DNA from: Aptenodytes patagonicus
Taxonomy: Eukaryota; Chordata; Aves; Sphenisciformes; Spheniscidae
DNA length: 64,000 nucleotides
Direction: 5' to 3'
NCBI RefSeq assembly: GCF_965638725.1
Contig: NC_134950.1
Location: 26,688,932 to 26,752,931, forward strand
In this document: piece by piece, positions 24,207 to 34,790 of the stretch
How the letters are laid out: each line of letters starts with the position of its first letter
How positions within the stretch are numbered: position 1 is the first letter of the stretch
Notes under the pieces: model-generated
What the model saw: the letters and a program-made list of their open reading frames with translations, nothing else
What the model was told of the DNA's origin: nothing
Database searches by the model: none
Program-made: the position numbers and the translations under genes

Positions 24207-25857
24207 CGGGCGGGAATCATCAGTCTCTCTTTCAATTATTACTGATGCAGATACTTATCACAAAACTGAACACCCTGCTGCCATTTAATTTTGAAGCCTT
24301 ACAGATTTGTTTGCAAGATTGAAGATGACAGAATTCAATATTATTGAAAAGTAGCAACTGAAATCTGGTAAAATTATACTCCTTAAAAAGAGGAAAGTGT
24401 CTTGTCTAACCTGTTTTTATCCAGGCGTGATATGCCGGTTCATTTTTAAAACAAAACTATTACAGTCAAGTTCATTATATCAACAAGTAACATTGCTCTG
24501 ATGTGTAGCATAACTAAGGTTGCTCACTCAAAACAAAAAATTAAGAAGGATGTCATCACTTAAATCCCTTAAGTTGATATCTAGCAATTGCAATATGACA
24601 TTCAAAGAGAATCTCAATCTGAATTAGAACTGTGTAAGAACAATAAGGATCTCTAAGGACTAATGTCAAATTTCACTCTAAAGGGAAAAAAGAACTTCGC
24701 AATTCCTTTTCATGAATACAACATAAATCTGGAATTTAGAAGATCTTATATCTGACTATCAAAGCATATCTTCACTGATTATGAAAGGTGCTTGTGTTAA
24801 AAGGGTATTTGCTAAGATTAAGGTTAATAAAACCTGTAATGAAAGCATACATAACACAGGCAAGCATGTGTATTACCCAAATACAAAACACATCATCTGC
24901 TACGCAGTTTCCATATTGTGTTTTGTTTCTACCGGCATGTTTACCCAACACCATGGCTTGCAGAGATGCTTGAACTAGCGTTAGATTAGCTGGGACACCT
25001 ACTAGCCGGGTGATCTCATGACAGCGTTGCCACAGCAGCAGGGAGTGCAATCCACATAGACTCCTGACAAGGTCCCAGGCAGATTTCACAGACTGCATTT
25101 AGCTCTGTGCTTCTGTGGCTACACTGTCACCAACAACACAGGCAAACTAAATTTACAGTATCTGGGATATGCTATTCCTTCAGCCACAGCATGGACATTC
25201 TATGTCCTAGAAGAGTCTGCTCAAGAAAATACCATATTATGAATATGATAAAGAATTCTTTTTATACTGTTGTTTCCCTGTATGTTTTTACAGGTCTCCT
25301 GCAAAGACAGGAAATTTGGGACTTTGCTAGTTCAGCGTTAACAAAATGAGCGTTATGTTTGCACAAAGCTGCGATTGTAAAGACAGCAAGGACCACAATG
25401 GAAAGTTAAGAAAGTGGAGAACAATGCTAATTATCAGCAGCAGAATGTGAAGTCAAGTACTAGTTCCCAATACTGATGACAGCATTGAAACATGGTATGT
25501 TTATGCTGGAGGACTGTTAAACAGCATATATACATTCTAGAATTTGAATTGTGAGCCTAAAATTTTGATTTGGCTTGGTGGATCCCAGAGGATTCAACTT
25601 TTAAAAAACTTTCATAGAGATATAAGATATGTCAACAGAACTGTGAGCATTTTTGCTGTCCTAGGGTTTCTGCTCTACTGGAATTGTGGATGCTGTAAGC
25701 TACATTTGGCGCACACGTTGCTGATCCCTGAGCACTAAGACACTCTTTGGCATATTTTAGCAAGTTTGAAGTCTATCAGAATGCAGGAAAGAGTATTTTC
25801 ATCAAGTGGGAAACAAAATATTTATTTGTGCTTGACAGAAAAATGAAGTGCAACAAA

Positions 25858-25893
25858 TATACATACATACATACATACATATATATATATATA
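25858..25893. repeat. (TACA)n(TA)n compound microsatellite
   Basis: About five ACAT units followed by about seven TA units, in the first intron of the RING gene. Confidence 0.9.
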
Positions 25894-28468
25894 AAGCCCC
25901 AACCAAAACCAGAGTTCAAATGGAGAGTGGATGGGAACTTTGAAGCAAAAAATACAATCAAGGGGGTTTCTGATGAGAACTTCAGTATGTTTTCAAGACT
26001 GATGTTGGAGAAGCACCATCCCACACAGTGCCAGAATCCTTCTGGCTTTGAGTCTGAGACCTATGACAACAGCTGTAACTGAAGTCCCAGATCTCCTCCA
26101 GTAGAAATTTCCTGATCTGAAGAACCAGAGATGTTTTATCTTCTGCCAACTTCAAGAGATGCACTTTAGTCAACAGATAAGCAGAGAGAGAGCATCAGAT
26201 AAATGCCATGCACTCTAGCAGTACAGATCACTTTACTCAGTACTTCCACCACAAAATGACATAATTTTCAACTTCTGCTCTTCCCCAGAAACTTCTCTCT
26301 TCTTGATGTGGCCTCAAAACCTCTTCTATTTCTATTACAATTCACCGATTGTCACACTCCTTTTTTGTTTGCACCTAGAAACTACATTATTTATCACTGC
26401 CTTCCCGCACTCCACTAACATTTCCAAACCTTGCCTTGTCTTTGGTTTCTCTGGTCCAGAATTTTGCCCATCACCTGGCCATTACCAGTGACACTGTCCA
26501 CAAGGATATCTGGAATTTGCAGGTGCCAAATCTGGAAGGCAGAAAAAACCCAAACTATTTCCTGCTATTTTACTTCCATTGTTTCATGTATACTTTATTT
26601 CTCCCCATAGTTTTTGAAATGCAAAATTTTCCCCCAGACTCCACAGATACGAAGTCCTTTTAGTAGCTGTCATCCCATGTTGTTTGCCAGGCAGATGCAC
26701 ACCTAAAACCAGCCTCGAGCTACGGCCTGCACTGCCTTCAAACAGAAATCTTTGTGTGGCTATTAATAGCAGGGAGAATACAGATGGGATGTAGTTCTCA
26801 ACAACATAATGGCACAGCTTGCTAAACGTCTGGCACTAATCAAAGCTATTCCATTGTCAAAATCAGGACAGTAAGATCAGATTAGTGACTTGCGTTTTCA
26901 CTTCTACACTACTTTCTGATTTTTAAAAACTGTTTCTTTTCCATGTGACAGAACAAAGCAGGGCTGGAGTGAATCACGACAGAACTACAGATGTGCATCA
27001 CTAAGACGGCATTTCCAGAAGTGTCGTGTGGCTGGAAGAACAATCAACCTATGCGGGGCCCAGGGATGAGGTGACATTAAAACAAGGTATTGCTTCAGCT
27101 TCTATTTTCACAAAGACACACTGTGCTTTAAATCCTGCTATATAGAAACAATGTTTTAGGGTGTCATGCCATTCTGCCACAGTCACTGTAAGCCAGTTTA
27201 AGTCAGCATTAATGCCCAAAGAGGCAGACTCACCCCTTCAACTCTGACAGCACAAGCTGATTCTACAGCCACTTGATGTATCATACTGGGTAACTGACCT
27301 GTAACTGACTGAACTGGAAAAAAAAAAAGTTTTAACTTTGACAGTTGTCCTACGGTAGCCCAAGCCAATCTATCCACTAATTAATGTCCTACTAGTCTTT
27401 TTCTACTTCCTCCCTTGAATCTGTTAAAACGTTTAATTTGGCCCTTTCCTGAATTGGCTCAGACAACTAACCATACAGAAAACTACTCAGTGATTTACTA
27501 GGCTAGATTTCCTTGTAGATGGCTCAGCAAAAGCTCCAATGACTGTGGAAGTGGGGCAAGACAGGGGACAAGAAACCACAGCTGGGGTAGAAAGGAAAGT
27601 AAGACAGCAGCAGTGTCTATGACTAAGGCTGCTGTAGAGCTACACCCTCAGCTCAGCTCCCCACACTGGTACATCGTGGAGTCTCATCAACATTTGTGTA
27701 CGAGAAAGGGAGCAGAAGAGGATAAGAATGAATGGACAGCAATACCAGCTTACAGCAATGTAAAAAACTGACTTAATCAACAACAAAAGCTTCTATAATA
27801 ACCGGTACGAGGTATACAATTAATTTAAGGCCTATGCCTCTACCAGGAACTACCTAAGAAACCAGAACTACTTTGACAAAGAACATTTTTACGTAATGCT
27901 TCTACTTGCTGTCCTGCTGCAAGACCTACCCAAAACAGAGCAATACAAGATACGGATCTCACAGACCACCTTTTAGGCTTTGAAGGGCTGGACTCTGCTG
28001 CAGAGAGGCCAGACCAAGGACAGAAGAGCTCTCCTCAGAGGCTCTGTTGGGGGGGAGGGGGGCTTTGCACAGGTAGGAGGAAGGCCTCCGGGTCATGCCT
28101 GGGTAGGCTCTTCGGGAACGGTCCATGATCTTGGTCATAGAGAACAAAACTGGCCTGGAAACACCTGGAGCAGCAACGCAACACCAAGCAACCGCACCTA
28201 AGCGGACTTAAACAACGAACACACACTTACGATTACCTTCTCAACAGGACGGCAAAGCCTCCACCAGCCCGGCACAGGGGCCGAAGGTGCAAGCGCCAGG
28301 CCTGCCGGCGGCGAGTAACCCCAGACAAACGCCAAGGTCCCCGCGCAACACCTCCCGCCCCACGGCCCGGCTCCACACAGCCATCCGTTTCGGTCCCGCT
28401 GCCCCCCGCGGCGCAGCTGCCCCACAGCCCGCGGGCGGCCCTCACGGCGGCCGCAGCCGCCCACTCAC

Positions 28469-28600
28469 CCCTCCCGCCGCCGCCTCGCCCCGCCGACACT
28501 CGCTGTCGCGAGATGGAGGTTCCTTTTGCGGCCGCTCTTGCTCGACGGCCGCGCGGCACGCCCCGGGGAACGGGGCCGCTCCGCCATGCTGTGTGTGGCA
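28469..28600 (-). other. candidate non-coding first exon of RING gene
   Basis: Reading the - strand, GAGGG|GTGAGTGG gives a consensus donor with GT at 28468-28467 inside the CpG island. The coding exon at 22963 needs a 5' partner of this kind. An alternative donor (ATC|GTAAGTG) has its GT at 28230-28229. The 5' limit shown is a guess. Confidence 0.35.
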
Positions 28601-28610
28601 CGACGGCCCC

Positions 28611-28620
28611 GCGCATGCGC
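28611..28620. promoter_or_regulatory. NRF1 site 1 (GCGCATGCGC)
   Basis: Perfect 10-base palindrome matching the NRF1 consensus, in the CpG island on the RING-gene side. Confidence 0.75.
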
Positions 28621-28780
28621 CGCTTCCGACAGCGCCCGCGCCGAGCGCCGCCCCACAGGTTGGCACTACGCACGCGCACCTCAATGTTACCTAGGCGGCA
28701 GGGGTCGGGCACGCGCAGTTGAGGTCACCCCGCGCACGGCCCCGGAGCATGCGCGCTTGGCGGGAAGCGCCGCACTCGGC

Positions 28781-28797
28781 GGGGGGGGGGGGGGGGG
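28781..28797. repeat. G17 tract in the CpG island
   Basis: Uninterrupted G run about 10 bp before the second NRF1 site; possible quadruplex. Confidence 0.9.
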
Positions 28798-28806
28798 CTG
28801 TGCAGG

Positions 28807-28816
28807 GCGCATGCGC
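28807..28816. promoter_or_regulatory. NRF1 site 2 (GCGCATGCGC)
   Basis: Second perfect copy, 196 bp from the first, on the RAD54B side and just upstream of the candidate RAD54B first exon. Confidence 0.75.
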
Positions 28817-28839
28817 GGCGCGGCCAGCGGGCTGACGGG

Positions 28840-28896
28840 AGCCGGCGGCGGGACAATTGAGTGCTGAGGTTGGCGGCGGCGGGGCCGGCGGCTGAG
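28840..28896 (+). other. RAD54B: candidate non-coding first exon of RAD54B
   Basis: The first coding exon at 31912 opens at a splice acceptor 16 nt before the ATG, so a 5' UTR exon is required. A donor GCTGAG|GTACGG ends at 28896 inside the CpG island. The 5' boundary is not determinable from sequence. Confidence 0.35.
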
Positions 28897-31800
28897 GTAC
28901 GGCCGGGGGCGGGCGGTGCCGGGTGGCGCTGGCTGCGGGTCACCGGGCGGAAGGGCTGCTGGCTTTTCCTCGCGGGGGCGGCGGGCGGGGGAGCTGGCTG
29001 GGCGCTCCCAGCCCCTGTACTTGCCCGCAGGGAGACGTGTCCGTCCGTCCGTCCCTCCCCCCCCCCCCCCCCCCCCCCCCCCCAACCTCCCCGCGGCCGT
29101 TACCGGGCAGCTGAGGCGGGCTGGGCTGGGGGCCGGGCGCCGGGCTAATAGCGATTTGAATAGCATTGCTTTTTTGACCTGCTCCAAATCCTTACAGTTA
29201 TTACTCATTTGAGGTGATTTTTAACTAATGCTGATATCTAAGGCGATGCACTCGCTGCCTGCAGTTTAACTGAGTAAAAGTTAATCCTGTGTCGCATCTT
29301 TGTAGTTGCCCATTATGATGACCATTTAGCCTGGTCATCTATGCCGGGAACGTCTCTTCAAATGTTCAGGAGAGCAGCCGGTAAATTTGTGCTAAAATGG
29401 CTAATGTAACTGCCTTTAACAGGACTCCGTGCATACTGTGTTGAGTTGCATGTGTAAAATTTTGAAATATTCTTTGTATATGTGTTTTGTTTTAATGCAG
29501 CTGTTAAGATACCTTTAAGGAGAAAAATTCAATGCTTGCAAAAACAGATGCATTCATGAGACGTTTTAGGATGTGGTTTCATGGTACGTTTAATTTGGTC
29601 AAGCTAGGTTGCTACTAAAAGGCAGGAGCAGTGCTTTTCTCATTACCTCCAGCTGTTTCCCTGCAGCCATATCTAACGGTATTGCAAGTACAGTGTGATT
29701 CAATGTATCGGTGGCTGTCTCAGAGGAAAGGGCATATTTGCTTGTCAGTTGATTTAGTTGTAATGTGGAGCTATTCCTTGCCCTAGCTACACCTACTCCG
29801 ATCCCATGTAAAAGATCTAGCATCCATCAGTTGTTGCACATCCATAATGGCCTTTTTTCCTGTATAGTACTGTAAAGATACAAAATATAAACCTTTTATT
29901 TATTATTTTTTGTATTTTATATTTTTATTGTATTTTATAAAAGCTTATATTTTGAAGACAGAGAGATGTATTGCTGGAAGCAATATTACATTTTAAAAAA
30001 CACAAACCCCTAATGGTTTTTGTAGTTGCAAGTAGGTAATACTGGTAATATTCTTACATGTTCTTAAATTTAATGGGAGTGAAGTTACTGAGTTATCAAG
30101 GGTCATATCTTTAAATTTCTTAATAATTTGCAAACCTCTTAATGAGTCTGTTTTTGTGGTGTAAGACCAAATGACGGTGCAAAGTCCAAATGGATTTGGA
30201 ACCCAAAACACTTTAATCAGAGATACATGCAATTTATGAATTGCACAACTCCCCTGTTCCACGGGAGATGTAACAAGCTCTAGAAGTGAAGCGGGCAGAG
30301 TTAGTGTAGCAGTTCAGCCATGCTATGCATAGTCCTCATGTAGAGTTGTGGGGCGCCCTGGGTTTTCTTCCCAAGTGTCACCATGCATTATAGGATTGGG
30401 TAGAGAACTTGTTCAAATGCGTATGGCACCTGAAGCTGGCTGTGGTCAGTGCTGGCACTTGTAGTCTGCTCCTCTGGAAGGTTCTTGACACCTTTGCAGC
30501 TGTCACAGTGACTATCAGTTGTTTACACTGCAGGTACTCCTGTTATAATAACCAAGCTACTCCCTTATTGCATAGGGTTAACTAAAGTTCATATGTTAAC
30601 GCTGTTGTTGAGTAGGCCTAACTTACGTGAACTGCTGTTGACCAGTTAAGAAACCTCTTTCCTTGTATTTTTAATAACTGCCACCATGGAAGCGACAACA
30701 GTTCAGGCCATTTTGCCATTAAGGCTTATGTCTAGTAACAGCATCATATATATGCTAATTGTTCAGATATGAAGGAGATAGCAGTACTCGCATTAGTGTC
30801 TGCATATTTGCAAAGTATTCTAACAGTACTCCGTTACTACTTCTGTGCAAATCTTGGAAAGAAAGGTGGTTGTGCCCTAGTAAGCCACTGGAGTGCGGAG
30901 TAGCGTCAAAAAAGTGCAGAAACACACCGGCTGTTGCAACAGGATGCAAACATGCTTTCAAGATGGTAGAGAGGTAGAGAAGTTTGTGTCTGCAATCTCT
31001 ATTATGGTTTATTTTTACCTAATAGTTGGGGGGATCCATTAAAATAAACAGTCCATGTACGGATGGAGAATCAAACCACAGTATGTTCCATAAATTGCTG
31101 TACCGTGCTTGTCTTCATCATTCCAGCTGCTGGGTTATTCTATTGGAATTTTCTTTTCTTGTTTTGTTTCTACTACTTTGAGGTATTAAGATCATAACTT
31201 GTTATTCCAGTGGTTGCAAGTATGCTTTGTCATATTAACATTAGTGTATGTTTGGTTTTGTCCTGAGGTTGTATAGGGGAATAACGGTCTTATATTTTGA
31301 GGAAAAAACTGTAATATGTTCCTTCCACTGTTCAAGTGGACATAACATGGAGGGATAATCTCCACTGTAATTTTGAGATAATTTTCTGCTGAATTCTAAT
31401 CTTATTATAGTGAATCTGGATGACCAATATAATTGACTGTTTAATGCAAAATACTGCTCCCAGATATGAAACGTAGCTTCAACATTTGTTGTTCATTGTG
31501 CACTAATAATGGGCTTTTCAAAATTATGTTTTAAGCGTTTAGAAGTTAGTTCTGTTTCAAATTGTCTTTCTTTTTATAAACTGGTGTAAGTTCGTTAAGC
31601 AGCCCTACATTGCGCATTTCTTGCTATTGAGAACTGCATTATTGGCTTTTCAAATGAAAAAGAAAGTGTTCAACTGCAGAATTTGCTGTAGTGGATCTTT
31701 CTTAGTACTTAAACAATGCATTGCAACGATACTACTTTTTCTTAAGTTGTATTATGCTTGTGAATTAAGATTGTTATTTGAAAATCTTTTATGCTATCTT

Positions 31801-31911
31801 TTGTTTTAAAATAGTGCTTATATTGTTATCTATGGATATATTTTTATATTTAAAGTCTATTCTGACTACAGTTGTCTTTATCTGCTTCCTTTCTTCTTCT
31901 CCACCCCCCAG
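28897..31911 (+). other. RAD54B 5' intron, no further feature
   Basis: GC-rich for its first 250 bases (CpG island, C27), then AT-rich with no recognisable exon or repeat family. It ends in a strong polypyrimidine/acceptor (ctccaccccccag). Confidence 0.5.
29057..29083. repeat. C27 tract in the CpG island
   Basis: Uninterrupted C run downstream of the candidate RAD54B first exon, preceded by CCGT tetranucleotides (29038-29055). Confidence 0.9.
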
Positions 31912-31927
31912 AGCAGTACAACTAAAT

Positions 31928-32065
31928 ATGAGGCGATCAGCAGCTCCGAGTCAAGTGTTAGGAAATGTAGCCAAAAAGCCAAGGTTTATACCACCAGGAA
32001 AAAGTATCACAGTTTGTCTCAAGAACGAAACTAAGGAGATGGACCAAGAAATGAAATTAAAGGAG
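31928..32065 (+). CDS. RAD54B: RAD54B first coding exon
   Basis: The exon begins at 31912 after ccacccccccag-type pyrimidine sequence. The ATG at 31928-31930 has A at -3, and the donor is AAGGAG|GTAAAC. It encodes 46 residues ending MKLKE. Confidence 0.94.
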
Positions 32066-32938
32066 GTAAACTGAACAGTGCACTAAAAAGCATATTTGTT
32101 TGCACGTTGTTGTTACTAAAAGATAGCATCTGAGCTCATCACAAACAATCTCTGCTTAAATAATCAGTCTGTTCAGAATAGATTTTGATACCTTTGCTCT
32201 TACTACATTTGATCTTGCATCTCAGGTAGGTTTCTCTTACCCTTGCAAAGCACATGCAGAAAAATGTTTTTCAAGTAAATAAAAGTAATCAGTATTGAGC
32301 CCAGATACAATTCTCAGTGTACCTGAGGTATGGATTGCATCTTGGTGTGGGCTTTGTTGGATTCAAATGTTCGGAGTGCTTTGGCAAATGCAGTTAAAAA
32401 ACCAAGATACTTAGTAATGAAATGCCAGTACATCAAGTTGCAGTTTTGCTGCAAAGAACTTTCTCTGAAACCTTTAATATCAACCAAAAAAAGCATCACA
32501 ATTTTTAGTGATTTTTATCTACAGAAGACTTCCTTTAAATTCAATTCATAAACTACTTGTACAAGTGGTGTTTGGTACTGTGTGCACGTGCTTTTTGTTG
32601 TGAACACCGGGATGCATATATTTGTGTAGGGATGTCTATATTTACGTAGATAGTTTGATAATGAGGATTAGCATCTATTAAGATCCCTTCTCATTGCTCT
32701 TTTCTCCATTTCTCTGCAACTGCATGAAGGAAATGCTGTTGTGAACTTGTTTCTCTTTTGCAGATAGATGAGAAAGAGGGAAGCGCTTCATTGCTTTCTA
32801 AAATATATGGCCAGAATCAAAATGCAAATTTTACACAGTCTGTGGAGTCAGCTGGAAAAGTAAAGACTATAAACACATGTTTCAGCGTTAATAAGTGTAG
32901 CAAGGTGGAAATGAAAACACTAAATACGGCCAAAGCTG
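31928..32938 (+). CDS. RAD54B: RAD54B, N-terminal two coding exons (partial)
   Basis: RAD54B is a SWI2/SNF2-family DNA translocase that works with RAD51/DMC1 in homologous recombination; the N-terminus is a regulatory, partner-binding region. Exons 31928-32065 (46 codons, phase 0) and 32764-32938 (58 codons plus one base) are present. The start MRRSAAPSQ followed by KKPRFIPPGKS matches vertebrate RAD54B (human MRRSAAPSQ, KKPKFIPPG). The second exon (IDEKEGSASLLSKIYGQNQN and following) is not obviously like the human sequence, in line with a fast-evolving N-terminus. The helicase core is not in the window; the next exon must lie past 64000 or be too divergent for me to see. FSBP lies inside the following intron. 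Confidence 0.92.
32764..32938 (+). CDS. RAD54B: RAD54B second coding exon
   Basis: Acceptor tcttttgcag and donor GCTG|GTAAGA. It encodes IDEKEGSASLLSKIYG through TLNTAKA and ends one base into a codon. Confidence 0.88.
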
Positions 32939-34009
32939 GTAAGATGCTCTTTCTTATTTACTGCCGTGTATCATAAGAGAATTTTAAAGTTTGAGTGATA
33001 CGCTACTTACTAAACTTCTAGGAGATACTAATATGAGTCATGCAATGGTGGCATTATTTGGTGTTCTGTTGGGTAGAGAGTGAAAGAAACAAACATTAAC
33101 TGATTTTTTTTAAATAGAAAAGGAAAAAAGTTGACATTTTAGAAGCCAGTTGGTAGTGCCGCTATTCAGGTGTGTCTTCCATAAGACTATTATAGTCAAT
33201 TCACTCTAATCCAGAGTAGTATCAAGACGAGAGTCAGGATACCCTAAATAGTGGAAAAGCATTGTAATTTGGAGACCTTGTTGGCCTCGTGCAGAGCATG
33301 CTAACCGCTCTGAGCGGATTCACGTTTTTCAGAATTCATGAGGGTTTCTTTTCTTCAGTGCAAGATCTGAGCTGTTTTCTTCAGTGTCTCCAGTGGGCAC
33401 TCAAGGTTCAAGCATGGGCTGCTAACTAGTGTAGCATCAGAGCAGAACTGGCTTTGTTCATTCATGTCTGTGCACTTACTCATTTATTATCCTCAGTAAT
33501 GAATATTGCTCCGAAAAGCTAGGTAGTAAGCACTGCAAACTGAAGTGTCTTAACTGTAGCAAATGCACTTTGATGGACCTGAACGACTCTGTGGGGTTGA
33601 GTGTCTTCATTTCCCAATCCTCATGCGCCCTGACCGCAGATACAGTGCAGGGATGTTCTGTGTTGTGTGAATGCAGGTGTACAACCTCAGGAGCTGAGTG
33701 CATCTTGAAAGCGTTGCACTTGAACTGGGTTACTAACATTGCTGGATGAAAATCACTCCTCTTGGAGCCAGCTCAGGCATTTCAACATGTCTTACAGTTA
33801 ATTCACTGTTGTTTCCTCATAATTAATTACATTGATAATGATCTTTCTCTTTGTTTTAGGGTTCATTTAATTGATAATACTTTTTTAAAACTCCAGACTC
33901 ATTACACAGAGTGTTTCATGACTGCTTATTGCCTTGATTCCATAGTGATTGGAACTATAATTCAGAAGGCTTTAACACAGTTATATTTCATTTTGTTTGT
34001 GGTAAGAGC

Positions 34010-34790
34010 TGCTAAATCTGGAAGCCCGATGGTAGCTAGACTGACCTGTAGCCAACCCCGAGATGTCCTAGTCTCTCCAGTAACTTGCTTGGACTTTGTG
34101 GTCCCTCCAGTAGCCAAATCTCAGACCTTCTGGTCTCTTCAGTATCTGGCCCAGACTCATGGCTGCTCCAATACTTGGCTCCCAAGCTTCTTACCCTACT
34201 TGTCAGCTAGTCCAGCTTGGTGTTTGCCAGCGATCACACGCTGTCATATGTACCCAGGCAATATGCAATGGGCTCTGGCCTCTTTGCTTGCTGGCACATC
34301 AGGTACCTAGGCCCTATGACCTGTGTGTGGTCCAGCTCCAGCTGCTGGCATGTACACTTCCATACACGCTTATGCATGCAGAATAGCCTCTTCACCCAGG
34401 AAAATATTTAGAAGTGTAGCTTAATAAGGGACAGAGTGTGGCAATAGGGTGCAGAGCATTGCTGGACAAGCGTACTCACCAGTCACCTGTTTAAACTGGC
34501 CCTTTTGCCCTGTATTTTCCTATGCTTCTTCCTTCCCGAACCACCTTCGTCCATTCCCTTTGCCTGTCTCTGTTTTTTTCCTTTAAAAAAATCTCATTAT
34601 AAGCCTTATTATATCTCCAAATAATCCTCTAGCACCTTGAGTTCCAGGCCCCAGTAGGCAGCAACGCCCTTCATTCTGTAAGGTAGTCTGGAGAGCCCCT
34701 CCCATTGACTCTTCCTGTTGGGTTTCACACCCAGAAAATGGGGGTTGATTGGTCCCCTGTGATAGCCCTGAGAGCATGCTGCTATTGTCA
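34010..34790. repeat. dispersed LTR-like repeat, copy 1
   Basis: Homologous over about 0.8 kb to 48165-49025 in the same orientation. Both share the 20-mer AGTAGCCAAATCTCAGACCT (34109-34128 here), then GTGTTTGCCAGC, CTGCTGGCATGTACAC/TTGCTGGCATGTACAC, CACCCAGGAAAATA and GTATTTTCCTATGCTT. Its left part is built of degenerate units of about 31 bp. Reading the - strand there is a CCAAT-type GGACCAATCA near the element's start, which would suit an LTR promoter region. No target-site duplication or TG...CA ends could be fixed. Best guess is a solo LTR of an old endogenous retrovirus; orientation uncertain. Confidence 0.6.

Larger units (their letters stand above)
22964..28468 (-). other. large first intron of RING gene
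   Basis: This runs from the acceptor of the start-codon exon to a candidate first-exon donor at 28468-28467. It contains a G26 tract (24181-24206) and a TACA/TA microsatellite (25858-25893). No coding exon was recognised; open frames at 24.8-26.1 kb look like chance. Confidence 0.5.
28231..29140. promoter_or_regulatory. CpG island, probable bidirectional promoter of RING gene (-) and RAD54B (+)
   Basis: A sharply bounded GC- and CpG-rich block stands between AT-rich flanks and separates two divergently oriented genes. Two perfect NRF1 palindromes GCGCATGCGC occur at 28611-28620 and 28807-28816, with near-matches at about 28670 and 28747. No TATA box was noted. Homopolymers G17 (28781-28797) and C27 (29057-29083) lie inside. 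The RING start side is at lower coordinates and the RAD54B first exon at higher coordinates. Exact start sites cannot be read from sequence. Confidence 0.8.

Noticed and set aside
24772..25098. 108-codon - strand open frame in the first intron of the RING gene
   Set aside because: No family resemblance and no clear splice support; likely chance.
28233..29212. Several overlapping long open frames in the CpG island (up to 173 codons)
   Set aside because: GC-rich sequence lacks stop codons by composition; the frames are proline/arginine/glycine-rich on all strands and include homopolymer translations.
33762..34310. 182-codon + strand open frame
   Set aside because: It runs from intron sequence into the dispersed repeat and has no recognisable domain; its length reflects the stop-poor 31-bp units.
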